This document shows positions 44,091 through 55,094 of a stretch of DNA of 64,000 bases, piece by piece. Within the stretch, counting starts at the first letter, position 1. The number at the start of each line of letters is the position of its first letter. The notes beneath the pieces were generated by a model that saw only the letters and a program-made list of their open reading frames with translations, was not told where the DNA came from and made no database searches. The DNA comes from Excoecaria cochinchinensis (lineage: Eukaryota; Streptophyta; Magnoliopsida; Malpighiales; Euphorbiaceae), in the NCBI GenBank assembly GCA_947683425.1, contig CANTUQ010000020.1:6079001-6143000 (forward strand). The letters run 5' to 3'. The translations under genes were made by a program, and so were the position numbers.

Positions 44091-47000
44091 TGTCACACCC
44101 CAAAATGGCCCTGGAAGAATTACAGAATTATTGTTTCGAAAAAGGTAAATTTTATGTGCGAGAGTTCTGTCGCGGGTGCGACAGAGCCCTCCAGTGGTTT
44201 TCGAACTTCAGCTGGTTGGTACGGGCGTGAGCGTTCTGTCGCGAGCGCGAGAAGTGTCGCGAGCGCGATAGAACCCCCTCGCGAGATGTGTGCGTAAGTG
44301 GGTGTTAAGAGACCTTGAGATGTGTATTGGACAATGGTATCATAGAAGAGTGACAAGTGTCATTGTAGAAGAGTGACAAGTGGCGGCATATGAGAGTGAC
44401 AAGTGGCATCGTAAGAGTGTGCCAAGTGTCATTGTAAGAGAGTGACACATGGCGGCGTAGGAGGTTGACAAGTGGCATCATAGGGTGTTGACACATGGCA
44501 ACTTGAGAGGGTGACATTTGGCTTGGTTTGGCTTGGCTTGGCTTGGTTTGGCTTGGCTTGGCTTAGCTTGGCTTGGCTTGGGATAGGGATGGATTAATTG
44601 AAGTGGTTGGCATTTATTTGGTTTGGTGGCACTTATGTGAGAGGATTTGATTTCTTCGGGTTTGACCGGCCAACATTCATTCATTTTATTCATTTCCTAG
44701 TTTTTGGCCCTTTTTCTTTTGGCTTTCCTTCTTCTTCCTTTTCTTTGGTTTGGCCGTGCTCCACTTTCCTCTCTTTTCTTCTCTTTTTCATTTGCTCCTA
44801 AAGAGAATCATTTAGGTTAGGATGAAGAGAGTAGATTTTTGAGAAGAGGTAAGTACTACTATTATTTAGTCTTCTTCTACTACTTGGTTTCTATTTTGAT
44901 TTAAAGTAAAAAAAAAAAGAAGAGTAACCCCAAGTGTTTTGTGTGTGGTTTTGGTGCAAGTTGGAGGCAAGAGAGTCGATAAAGGAAAAGAGAAGATCGG
45001 AACGAGTAGAGAACTGTGATTGAGTTCCTAGAGGTAGGGATCGAGTGCGATTTTGTTTTCCTGGCATGTGATTGAATGATATGTGTTTAAAAAGAACCAT
45101 GACTGGATGTAGATGTATATGATGAGCTTTAACTAGCTCAATTGCTCTTTTAGTGTATATTGGTTTATTGTTCATTTTGATTGCTTACAGTGCTCATGAC
45201 AAGTGTATATATGTTTAAAGTATGTAACTTGATCATTTGAGTGTTTGTGTTGATGATAGAGTTTGATGTTGCGAAATTCTGCTTATTTGTCATTAGACCC
45301 CAGTGTATATTATTTGTTATAAGTAGAGTTATAGGATCCAATTGGGTTGATTCAAATTTTATATGAAAGACAAGATCCGTGTCTAAAATTGTCTAAGAGG
45401 GTACTTAATTTAATTCTGGCCATAAGTATCCAAAAAAGTAATTAAAACGTAGGTGACCCTGTTCTGGCGGGTTCACTAGAATAGTATATGTTGTTTAAAT
45501 CATATATTTTTTTATAGATTTCCAAACGACCTGAAACTTGTCCCATTTGAAAGTTAACATCCTAGAGAACAATTGCTAAGAAGAACGTTTTTTGAAAAAA
45601 ATACGTTTAGAGGTTCATTTAGACGATACAAGTTTAGGGTAAAAAGCAGTCTTGTGAGGCACCAAAGCGGAGCCTCTGTCGCGAGCGCGACACATGTCGC
45701 GACCTCGCGACAGAACAACTTATTTTAGGCTTTTTCTTCTTCTTTTTGAGCTCCTAGTTGCCACGGGTCAACCCCTGACCCTTCCCCTTGACTAAATTGT
45801 ATATTTTGTTGATGTTTTACTTCCCCGAATGAACCCGTATTACCCCGGAATGTTTCCGTGATTTATACTCTACATGTTTAGGGTTATCAAATGATTATAG
45901 GATTAGTTATCTATGTAACCAATGCTACGGCATAAGAGTTAGCATTGACCATGTTATGCCATGTGATATGAATTGTTATATAATGATTTGGTATAGAGTA
46001 TAGAACCCTTATGTAATCTGTCTTCTGTCGCGAGCGCGACCTCTTGTCGCGATCGCGACAGAGAACCCCTTCTCGACCTGTTTTACTTGTTTTAAAGAAT
46101 GTTTCCTTTTGTCCTGCTTTGCATGATTTATATGTTTATGTAATGAATTTAAATGTTACATGCTTTTAATTGTTAAACAAGATTGTATATGACTTACATG
46201 CCTCTGAATTTGATAAATGCACTTGAATTTTAGTTGGTGAGTTGATGTCTGTGTATAGTGTGTGAGTTGGTATTGAGCCTGATTACCGTTATAGTGGATA
46301 GATAAGCATGCTTATAAAGGGATTAGAGAGTGCAGCTGCCAACGTTCCGCCCCGTTTGGGTGAAGCGGGTCGACCTCCGAGAATGGTCATTAATAGAGAT
46401 AGATGAAAATGTTTTGTGACTTCGGTCCATCGAAAATGTTTTTTTATAGAGCGTCCCGTATCCACCATGAGAGGAACTCAGGCTTGTTTTGTTAAATGTT
46501 GTGCAGTGAACTTGAGATGATTATAGTGTTGCTTTGAATAAAGCTATAGTACATGAAAGTAATGTTTAAGTACATTACAGTTCTGTATACAAGTGTATGA
46601 TTACATGAGTGTGTTTATATAAATGTGGATACATGATAGCGTATATTTGAATACATGATATGTACAAGTTGTAGCGTATATGAACAAGTAAATAAATACA
46701 TGTTATATGCACCGGAGTTTAGAGTACTTGGTAATTGAGCATGCTACCATACATGTATAAAAGCTATATGCATGAGCTAGTTGATTTTGTTACATGAATT
46801 GTGTGATTTATTTGTGACTTCGTAAAGAAGTACTTTGCATTGTTTTCATCCCCACTAAGCGTTATCGCTTAGCACGGATGTTTATTTCCGTGTAGGTTTA
46901 CAGGTTCGGAACAGTGAGCGAGCATCTGCGGGTCAAGGCCACTAGGGATTATTATTCAGGTCTTTTGTATAGATTAGATACAGAGCTAGTGATGTTTTGA

Positions 47001-47272
47001 GTAACATCATTATGTAATAAAAGTTAAAGAATCACATGTAAATGTATATGTAAAGTTAAATGAAAACGAAGTGTAATATGAACATGTATAAAGAGAAAGA
47101 AGTACATATGTATAGTTGATATGAAATGCATGTTGGGCCCTAGTGTAGTATTATTTTATTATTCTTATACGAATGTGTATAGTGCTATCGCTTACACTAA
47201 TACATGTACATGTATACGTAAGTGTCCGCGTAGCGCCCTGATATTCCTTACCGGGGGTATGGGGGTGTTACA
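44091..47272 (+). mobile_element. Solo LTR S (3.18 kb, Tekay-like)
   Basis: It opens TGTCACACCCCAAAATGG, closes GGGGGTGTTACA and is flanked by GTTTC on both sides (44086-44090, 47273-47277). No internal region is present, so the element collapsed by LTR-LTR recombination. It carries GTCGCGAGCGCGAC-type palindromes at 44167-44184, 44236-44271, 45676-45713 and 46025-46061. The CTAAGCG hairpin lies near 46850-46880. A leader intron-like structure (donor 44849, purine exon 44978-44993) is also visible. Confidence 0.92.
44330..44582 (+). repeat. Minisatellite and GGCTT microsatellite in solo LTR S
   Basis: About eight imperfect 22-27-bp units with the core GAGTGACAAGTGGCATCGTA are followed by a run of (GGCTT)n with a few substitutions (44519-44581). 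Many minisatellite units contain the near-palindrome TGACA...TGTCA. Confidence 0.85.
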
Positions 47273-47277
47273 GTTTC

Positions 47278-47764
47278 CCCTCCTGAAAAATTTTGGAACC
47301 CTTTTTAGGAAGAAAATCAAAGCTTTTATAGGCCAAGCACGACCGACGGGTGTCGGATGTGGAGACGGGCATCGGAAGAATCCTTCTGACACAAGGATTC
47401 ATCCGACAGCCCTGCCATTTCCACCGACGGGCATCGGAGAGGTTGCGTGCTTCGGGAAACCAGGTGGCATGTTTCGGAATAGGTAGAGCCTTCCGACGGG
47501 CGTCGAAAAAATCATGGGCCGTCTGTGACCCCAAGCGACAGGCTGGCCTCTAACAGACGAGCTGACCGTCTGTCGCGAAAAAAATACTTTTTGACTCAAA
47601 AATTCCCTGTTTTCTCCCCCTCCACCGACGAAAGGTGAAAAGACTCATTTATCATGGAGTATGGGACTAAAACCTCGGAATCCAAACTATTTGTACAGGC
47701 TCGGACACTGATTTCATCATAGGGTATTCTCTGATCCGGACCGCTCCAGGACACGGTGCTTACA
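47278..47764 (-). repeat. 5' LTR of element C, outer part
   Basis: The remaining 487 bp are colinear with 28703-29190 of the partner LTR, including the outer palindrome cluster (47340-47580). It is followed by the TSD GGAGG (47765-47769). Confidence 0.93.
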
Positions 47765-47769
47765 GGAGG

Positions 47770-48451
47770 TTTCATTTATCTCTTTAAAAATGGTTTGAAG
47801 GTTAATTGACATTATTTTTCTTTTTAATTACTTGTTATATTATATGTGTGATATTTTTATGTACTAATGTAATTCTTTTTGTTCTACAAATACCCCTAAT
47901 TTGTAAGTTTATTTTCTGCGTCAATTTGTGATGTTATTTTGAAAGGGAAACAAAGTTGATTTTTACGTTTTTCTCTCTGTCACAAGCACGACAGAGAGGG
48001 GAAGGTGTTTTGTAGGTTTCATCATGACGGCACGACATTGGTGGCCTCGTGACAACCCTTTTTGGATTTCTAATGTTTGTCTCTATCTCGAGTGCGACAG
48101 AAAAAGGGGGCTTCATTTGTCACTCTGACGCGACGTATAGATATTCCTTTTATCAAATTACTATTGTCGCGTCGTCGCGCAGGATTTGAAATTTTTGGTC
48201 AAATATGACCATTGGGACTCATTTAATTCTCCTATTTCCTTATTTTATGCCCTAATAAGTCCTTTCTCTTTCACTTTGTTTTGCCTATTCAGTTCTTTCC
48301 TATTTATTTTCTCTCTTTCCTCTCTACACTTCCCCACGTTCTCTTAAATTCTCTCACGTTCTCTTTTCTTTTTCAGTTTTTTCTAGAGTTTACTCTTGTT
48401 CTCTTATAATTATTTCCATCTCTTCCATATTATCGCTAACGATTTTAAGAA
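47770..48451 (+). other. Athila B spacer between integrase and the 3' ORF
   Basis: The integrase frame runs about 26 bp past the insertion to its natural stop. The rest is non-coding. Decayed palindromes (TCTGTCACAAGCACGACAGA near 47977; TATCTCGAGTGCGACAG near 48084; TTGTCGCGTCGTCGCGC near 48163) lie in the middle. A pyrimidine-rich stretch (48230-48440) precedes the next ATG and could serve as a splice-acceptor region or promoter. Confidence 0.7.
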
Positions 48452-49693
48452 ATGGTGAGGACAAAATCCGTGGGAGATGAGAGGACGGGGAAGAGGCCTA
48501 TGGGAGAGTCAAGCACTCAAGGTGACGATTCCATTCCTGAATCAGTTTTATTTCAAAACCGGTATGAGTGTCCTTTTCCAATTTTTTCTGATAATGAAGG
48601 TCAGAAATTTCAATACTTTGCTAAAAAAACTTATGTTGGCATGTGGGATTTGGATTTTGCTATTCTGGATACTTTAAGCTTAACTGCTCAAATTAATAGT
48701 TTTCTTAGATATATGAAGTGGGGGAAATTTCTTACTTTATCTTTGCCTGTTAGAAAAGTGTGGGCTTTAGAGTTTTTTATCACCCTGGCTTATGTTGATA
48801 AACATAAGATTGAGATGAAATTTAGACATCAAGGCACAAAGTATACTTTTGGGTATGATGAATTGCATGCTTGGTTTGGTTTCCCTTTAAATGGAAAACG
48901 TTTTAATGCCCATCATTTTAGACCTTCCCCTGTTTGGCAAAGATTGACTGGGTTAGATCATTTTGATAATAAAAATTCTACTAATCGGCAATTTAAAGAT
49001 GATGCATTGATGATTTTTCATAAATATCTTTGTCATGCTATGTTTAGTAGGGTGGAAAGCACTAAAGTTCAAACCAAGGACTTATTTGTTTTAGATCTTT
49101 TGCATGCTCATAAAACCCCTGACTCCATTGATTTTGTTTTTGATCGTCTATACCATGCATCCATTGCTAGGAGTAAATCAGTGGGTATGTGTCATATGGT
49201 CACGGGTATAATTTTGGGATGCCTTGGTGATTTGCATAATTTTGTGATGGCTGATAATGAATCCATTGCTTTGCTTGATGTTGCCTATTTCAGGCGAGCT
49301 AATATTTTAACCAAGGGAGCTTTGCCCCCTAGATTTGTTGACCGTTCTGCAGGTGCACCAAGTATGGCTGAACCAAGTGCACCAAGTGGCCGTGCACTTG
49401 AATCAACCTCCGCAGCTGTGGATCATGACTCCTCGGATGAGGACGAGGAGGCTGCTGGGGTTGATGCTGCTGATGGAGGCTCTACTGTAGGTTTGGAGCA
49501 AGTAATGCATAGATTGAATGGCATTGAAGCCACAAATCAAAGATTGGCGGCGCGCATGGATTTCCTGGAAACTGATGTGAGGGCTGTGCTAAAAAAACAT
49601 AAGAGTATGAGTCGAAAGCTCCTCAGTTTTTTTTGCAAGCAATATGTGGACCTTTCTCCCTCTCCACCTAGCTCCCCTAGTGGGAGTTTTTGA
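48452..49693 (+). CDS. Athila 3' ORF (ATHILA ORF-1/env-like protein)
   Basis: An uninterrupted 413-codon frame starts with ATG in a good context (AAGAAATGG). The central part (SFLRYMKWGKFL, RHQGTKYTFGYDELHAWFGFP, KYLCHAMFSRVESTKVQTKD, IVMADNES-like HNFVMADNESI) matches the plant-specific Athila ORF family that sits between pol and the 3' LTR. In some Athila relatives this position is called env-like. There is no signal peptide and no convincing membrane span here. An acidic linker (DHDSSDEDEEAAGVDAADGG) separates the core from a C-terminal coiled coil (LEQVMHRLNGIEATNQRLAARMDFL). The open frame contrasts with the ruined gag-pol upstream. Its function is unknown. Confidence 0.85.
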   Translation: MVRTKSVGDERTGKRPMGESSTQGDDSIPESVLFQNRYECPFPIFSDNEGQKFQYFAKKTYVGMWDLDFAILDTLSLTAQINSFLRYMKWGKFLTLSLPVRKVWALEFFITLAYVDKHKIEMKFRHQGTKYTFGYDELHAWFGFPLNGKRFNAHHFRPSPVWQRLTGLDHFDNKNSTNRQFKDDALMIFHKYLCHAMFSRVESTKVQTKDLFVLDLLHAHKTPDSIDFVFDRLYHASIARSKSVGMCHMVTGIILGCLGDLHNFVMADNESIALLDVAYFRRANILTKGALPPRFVDRSAGAPSMAEPSAPSGRALESTSAAVDHDSSDEDEEAAGVDAADGGSTVGLEQVMHRLNGIEATNQRLAARMDFLETDVRAVLKKHKSMSRKLLSFFCKQYVDLSPSPPSSPSGSF

Positions 49694-51506
49694 GTTTGTT
49701 CTCCTACCCCTTTCTTTATTTTGTTTGTTTTATGTTCTTTTATGATGTTTGTTGTGTTAGTTGTGTTTGTTGTGTTATTTTGATAGTTTTAAGTATGTTT
49801 ATTTTCACACAATGGGGACATTGTGTCCTTTAAGTGTGGGGGGTGTGTGTGTTCTATTTTTGGTTTCATATTTATGCATGTATGTATATATTTGTTTATT
49901 ATGCATGAGTAGTATAGCCTGTGAAGCATGAACTGCTAGATTTAGGATATGTTTTATGTGCATATGTTTAAGCTGTTTTTAGGTTTTATTGGACATATGA
50001 TTTTTGGAGCTTATATATTTGATGCATATTTGAAAATTAAAGCATGTTTAGCTTAAAACTTTTGACCTTTAGTCTAAGTAGATAGCTTTTTAGACATAGC
50101 ATTATTTGTTTTACTTTGGCATTCTATTGTAAATAGTGAGGGCCATGGCTTAGCAAAACACTTTGGTGTAGGGTCTTTTTAAGTTAGGTATCCTTTTATA
50201 CGTAAATAAAGATTGTTTTGCCAACTCATTGCTTAGGATAGTTTAACCTATAACCTATGTGAGTTTTTGAAGCCTTATTCATAATTTTTCTTTGTATGAG
50301 AGCTTTGGTTTGCCATATCCTCCAGAACTTGTTTTTTGTAAATTTTGAGACAACATTTTAGTATGGGATGTACACGGGATATGATAAGGGCACTTAGAAT
50401 GAACCATTTTTGGCTTGCTTTAAATTCCTTACCTTTTGACTTTAAGAAGCCAAGTTTGAGCCTATGCCCTGTTTTTCTTTCTTAAGTACATACATAGCCA
50501 TATTCTTTTGATTAAACATTGGCCTATTTCTTGTGAATTAACCATATTGTGGAGAGATTTAGGATTGATATAGCATTGGAGATATGTTATTATTGACAAG
50601 CATGAGGTAGTGAAAATTAAAATTCCCTTATTTTGAAACTTAGTATTAGAAATGCTAGTCTCTTAAGAAAAGAAAGAAAAATAAGTAGGAATAGCAAGAT
50701 GTAAGTCAAAAATTGCTTATGTGTGGGATGGAGGTAAAACGCACCCATGCTAATTTTTCTTGCTATCCTAAAGAAAAGAAGCAGAAAAAAATAAAGAAAG
50801 AAAAAACAAAGAAGTAAAAAAAAAAGAAGAAAAAGAAAAACAAACAAAGAACTAGACGAAATTTGTATAGTTGAGAAGGGAATTAGAATAGTAGTAAGAC
50901 TATCATGTTTTGTGCAAATTTTGTTTTCAATCTCCTATGTTATATTGGTACTTTCTCTCTACACAATATTAGCTACCTAAATCCAAAAGTTTCCTACCCT
51001 AACCTAAGCCACATTACAACCATTTTTAAGACCCTTTGATCCTCTTTACTACCTTATACTAGTAGATGAGAGGTTTATAAATTACAAGCCTATGGTTGTA
51101 ATGGCATATTTAAGGAATGAGAGAAACACTAACTTATAAACACTTGAGAGATTGAGTGATTGAAAGCAAAAAGTGTTTGAGTGACAATTATCTTAGGAAA
51201 TGTTTTGTGTGAAATAATCTATACATGTGTTAGGATACTTGATTTCTTGAGATCAAACATCCTTGTATTTAGCAATTTCATGGTTTTCTAATTGTATATA
51301 GGGGTTATAGTTTTATAAATAATGATATTGTCGAAGGAGTTGCATATTTAGGCTAATAAGTTAGAGGTTAAAGTATGGACATGTAATTTCCAAATATTTG
51401 TCAAATGTATAAGTAAGTTCCAAAATCCTGTGTTTATTTTGTGTTATTTGTTTGTAGTGTTTGAGTGTTTTGCTTGGGGACAAGCAAATGTTTAAGTGTG
51501 GGGGTT
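49694..51506 (+). other. Athila 3' untranslated region with two polypurine-tract modules
   Basis: About 1.8 kb without a credible gene. At 49810-49852 and again at 51474-51506 a hairpin with a GGGA loop (CACAATG-GGGA-CATTGTG; TTGCTTG-GGGA-CAAGCAA) precedes TTTAAGTGTGGGGG. The second module abuts the 3' LTR and is the working polypurine tract. The first has no LTR behind it. A-rich runs near 50760-50850 are low complexity. Confidence 0.8.
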
Positions 51507-52851
51507 TGATATGAGCTTAATTGGCTCATATTTAACCCATGTTTAAGGGTTAGAAATTATAATTATGTGTGTTTATTTGTGTTAGAATTATGGATATTTT
51601 ATGTTTTGTTTGAGTTTTGGGTATAGGAGAACATTGGAGGAAAAAGGTGGAGAAAGATGAAGAAAAGAGCAGAATTGAGCAATGGAAGAAGTGTCTCTGT
51701 CGCGAGCGCGACAGTGGCACAAGCGCGACAGAGCACGCTAAGGGAAGCCAAAGGCGGAAGAGAGAAAAAGGAAGAAGAGAGCCTGTCGTGACCACGGGGC
51801 TCGTCGCGAGGTCGCAACAGGGCACGGAGAAGGCAAACGCGAGGAAGGTGGAGCGATGAATGAGGCGCACGCGACAGAGAGATTCGTTAGAGATAAAAAG
51901 ATGAAATCTCACATTGAAGAGTTGTGTTTCTCTACCAACCTTTGCAGCTATTACCAAGAGTCATCTGAAGGGGCAAAAGTAGATATTATTAATTATACTT
52001 CTAACTGTAATTTAGGGAGTTGAACATTTGATTAAGTAAAATTTCTGTAAGTTAGAATAGTTTTTCTTTCCTTAGTCTACTTTTCTCAAGTAGAGTTTAT
52101 GCATTGAAGAGAAGATAGCATACAAAGAAGAAGACTACCTTTGGTGACTTGAAAAGGGTTCAGAAATCTCCTTCTTCATTTCTTATCTTTTTACTCTTCT
52201 TTGTAAATTTTGTGATGTAAATTCTGAACTTGAATACCTAATATTAAATGTTTTATTGTTCATATTAATTCATGTGTTCTTGCTTGTAGAATTTCCTATT
52301 AGGATACTATGTATGATCATTATAAGTATGAGTTTAATTGAAAAATGAATTCATATTTACAATATAATGGGAAATCATCATTGAAGCATTATTTGAGAAA
52401 TCATAGTGTTAAAATGGTTGCTATAGGTTGTGACTTAACCTAAGATTTGCATATTTAATTTTCTAGTTCATTAATGAAAGTTGTGAAATAGAATTACTTA
52501 TGCATGTTTTAGGCAATCTTATTTATGTCGAGAGAGTAAGTAGGAAATTTATTCAACTTGGCTTGCATGACAAGAATACTATAATCATTAAGAATAATTA
52601 ATTCAAGTTCCATTTTTATACTTATCATCCTTTATGTTTTTATCTTCTTTGACCATCAGTAATTAGGTTTAGTTAATTTAGATTCTAGAATAGTTTACAT
52701 CCACTTTACCATTAATTGATCATTGTAAACAAAGTTTAAATAAGGTAGTAATAGTGTGTAAATTACGTTCCACGTGGGATTGACATTCTTAAGTACTGCT
52801 TCGGTACACTGTATACTTGCGGTCATTAGCATCTATAGAAAATACCCAGCA
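51507..52851 (+). repeat. 3' LTR of Athila B
   Basis: 1345 bp, uninterrupted, ending CCCAGCA and followed by the TSD GGGAT (52852-52856). It keeps the palindrome pair CTGTCGCGAGCGCGACAG and AAGCGCGACAGAG at 51697-51732 and a decayed one near 51785-51825. The 5' LTR copy has lost one unit. Confidence 0.95.
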
Positions 52852-52856
52852 GGGAT

Positions 52857-54118
52857 GGTAGTTCAGTTGCCGGGCCAAGCCAAGGCATATAGACTGCGCA
52901 CGATCCATGAGACTAGACGTGCTCTAGGCCTACTATCGCTTCAGCTAGCAGAGGAGCCCTAGATGGAGGAGTAGCCTCCCCAGCAGCCAGGGTTTTAGGA
53001 GGAGTAGCCTCCCCAGCAGCCAGGGTTTTAGGAGGAGTAGCCTCCCCCGTAGCAAGGGTTTTAGGAGGGGTAGCCTCAGCGGCAGTCTGAGTTTCAGGAG
53101 GGCCAGCCTCCCCAGCAGCCTGTGTTTCAGGAGGGACCGCCTCCACAGCAACCGCCATCAGAGGAGGGACAGCTGCAGACTCCAGTCGACATGGGGATAG
53201 AGTTCACCATAAATGAGTTATTTAGTTCAGAGGTCGACGCCGCGGGTTACAGCCAGGTTTTATCCTTACAGCCGAGCAGGGCACCCGGGTGCATCTACCT
53301 CCACTGCACCACCTCCAGACTATCCGACAGAGTCGACACCAACACCAGCACCAGAGCCAACCCAGCCCGACCTATTGGTGGCCATGACGTCTATTCTTGC
53401 TGCTATGGAGCGCAGGCAGGAGGAGAGAGATAGGGTCCTCCTTGAGCGGATGGGGTAGCAGGAGGAGGTTGCTAGGGCGCTCCTTGAGCGGATGGGGCAG
53501 TATAAGGAGCATGATCAAGCTATGTTAGAGAGGTTAGCCCAGCAAGAGAGGGTCATTAAGGACCAAGCCAGGCTCATTGAGGAGTTGCAGCGGGATTTGA
53601 CAGCTTCCCATGGTGCTGCAGCTGATAGGGTGGATACGGCTATCCATTTTGTGGATGAGTCTGTTACTTCCCTCGGGTTTAGAGTAGGGGTGCTGGAGGG
53701 TGCCATTCCACCTATCGCCCAGTCTATTAGGGAATTTAGGGAGTAGACAAAGTCTACACTTGGGAATATCAGGAGTGCGACCCGAGATCAGACCTTGACG
53801 CTATCCAGCAGATTCCAGGAGTTGGGATGGGTAATCAGAGACACATTGGAGTTCAAGGGAGTGTGCGTCCAGCCTTTCCTGGATTGCTATGCACAGGTGC
53901 AGTTCTAGCAGGCGAACACTGCGAGAGCACAGCCCGCGGCTACACCGGTCGCAACCCCTCCTCTTGCCCAGGCTAGGATCAGACCTCCAGCACCAGCACC
54001 ACCTAGCCGACCCTCCACGTCTAGGGCTCGACCATCTGCATCCTCATCATAGAGCTAGCCAGTACATGTGTCGGATGATGAGGAAGACCCGGACAAGCCC
54101 TCAGACTACCGTCCTCTT
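52857..54118 (+). pseudogene. ORF2 of Tat element D, 3' part
   Basis: The coding sequence resumes in frame with 10559 (MVVQLPGQAKAYRLRTIHETRRA), matching element C. A minisatellite of 33-39 bp (CCTCCCCAGCAGCC, GTTTxAGGAGG; 52960-53160) encodes a Pro/Gln-rich region with in-frame stops. A coiled coil follows (53492-53746, LAQQERVIKDQARLIEELQRDL). The last residues in another frame read VHVSDDEEDPDKPSDYRPL and then stop at about 54118. The element C protein ends in almost the same words. Several stops (near 52961, 53456, 53744) disable it. Confidence 0.78.
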
Positions 54119-55094
54119 TAGACTGTTCAGGGAGCCTATTCTCATTGCGTTTTGTTTTACTTGTATATTTTTTGTACAAAATATGCTGTCACTTAGTGGA
54201 ACATTTATGTTTATATTTTGACTAACTTATGCTTATATTTTGTCAAATCCTTATTTTAGTTTGTGTATTTTCCATTTTACTTACGATTTCTTAACGTTTG
54301 ATAACATGCTAAGGGGAAGAAAATGAAAAGAAAAACAAGATAATAATAATGCGAAAGTCGTTTAAATGATAACAAGCAAATCAACTCGCAACGAACTGAT
54401 CAAATCTTTTATAACACAGGAATAGGAATTTACACAACGATGAAACAATTCAAATTCTGTGTAGGCCGAGATGAGGCTAGCGGGATAGATCAGCCGCCAC
54501 ACAGACCGAGATGAGGTTAGTGGGGCACACGCGATAGAACAGATCACAAGCAGAAGATGCAGTTAGACAACACTTCACCACACACAGCGCAGGCCGAGAT
54601 TAGGCTAGCGGGATAGATCAGCTGCCAAAAAGACCGAGATGAGGTTAGTGGGGCAAACGCGATAGAACAGATCCTAAGCAGAGGATGCAGTTAGACAACA
54701 CATCACCTCACACCGCGCAGGGATGAGGCTAACAAAACAGATCAGCTGCTACACAGACCGAGATGAGGTTAGTGGGGCAAACGCGATATAACAGATCTCA
54801 ACCGAGATGGGGTTGGATAACACCGTATGTCACAAATACCATGCAAACTGAGATGAGGTTGGTAGTATACCTGCAATAGAACAAATTGCAAATGGGTGGA
54901 TAAACCTACCTCTCGCGACTCTCAGTTACCAGGCAGATCGAGGCGAGGCTCACCGGATGGAGACGAGAAACCACTTGCTTCTATACAACATCAAGAAGGT
55001 AAGGACTACCTCAGGTATGTATTTCTTCCCTTCTCCTCTGAATTTTGGCTCATCTAGACACTAGTGTACTACTTTCCCCAAAATTGGGGGCAAC
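54119..55094 (+). repeat. Tandem repeats and polypurine tract before the 3' LTR (element D)
   Basis: From about 54440 to 54900 a ~120-bp unit containing GACCGAGATGAGGTTAGTGG and GCGATAGAACAGATC is repeated about four times. It differs from the repeats in elements C and G. The tract AAAATTGGGGGCAAC (55080-55094) abuts the LTR. The first 300 bp (54119-54440) are AT-rich with no feature I recognise. Confidence 0.78.

Larger units (their letters stand above)
27138..47764 (-). mobile_element. Element C: complete Tat/Ogre-type retrotransposon
   Basis: The LTRs (27138-29190; 42527-44090 plus 47278-47764) start TGTAAGCACCG on the minus strand and end GACGTCACA or GCGTCACA. The TSD is GGAGG (27133-27137 and 47765-47769). 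Internal order on the minus strand is primer site, gag, protease with G-patch-like linker, RT, two RNases H, integrase, antisense mobile-domain ORF, divergent promoter, ORF2, tandem repeats and polypurine tract. Without solo LTR S the LTRs are 2053 and 2051 bp. Confidence 0.93.
10560..52851 (+). mobile_element. Element B: Athila retrotransposon, split by a gag-only element and Tat element C
   Basis: The LTRs begin TGATATG(A/T)GCTTAATTGGC and end CCCA(A/G)CA. The 5-bp TSD GGGAT is present at 10555-10559 and 52852-52856. The internal order is a tRNA-Asp-like primer site, gag, protease, RT-RNase H, integrase, a 413-codon 3' ORF and a polypurine tract, as in Athila. Two large insertions expand it to 42 kb: 10621-20372 in the 5' LTR and 27138-47764 just behind integrase. 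Its gag-pol is broken in many places. Confidence 0.93.

Noticed and set aside
44598..44801. Membrane-like ORF in solo LTR S
   Set aside because: Phenylalanine-rich reading of a T-rich LTR leader. The start is not conserved and it is not found in other LTRs.
10560..52851. Two separate Athila fragments rather than one element
   Set aside because: Both LTRs share length and ends, a single GGGAT duplication flanks the whole, and the internal order is complete once the two insertions are set aside.
53122..53433. Independent protein in an alternative frame over the ORF2 repeat block
   Set aside because: It is the shadow of a degenerate Pro/Gln minisatellite and coiled-coil frame of ORF2, with no start context or similarity of its own.
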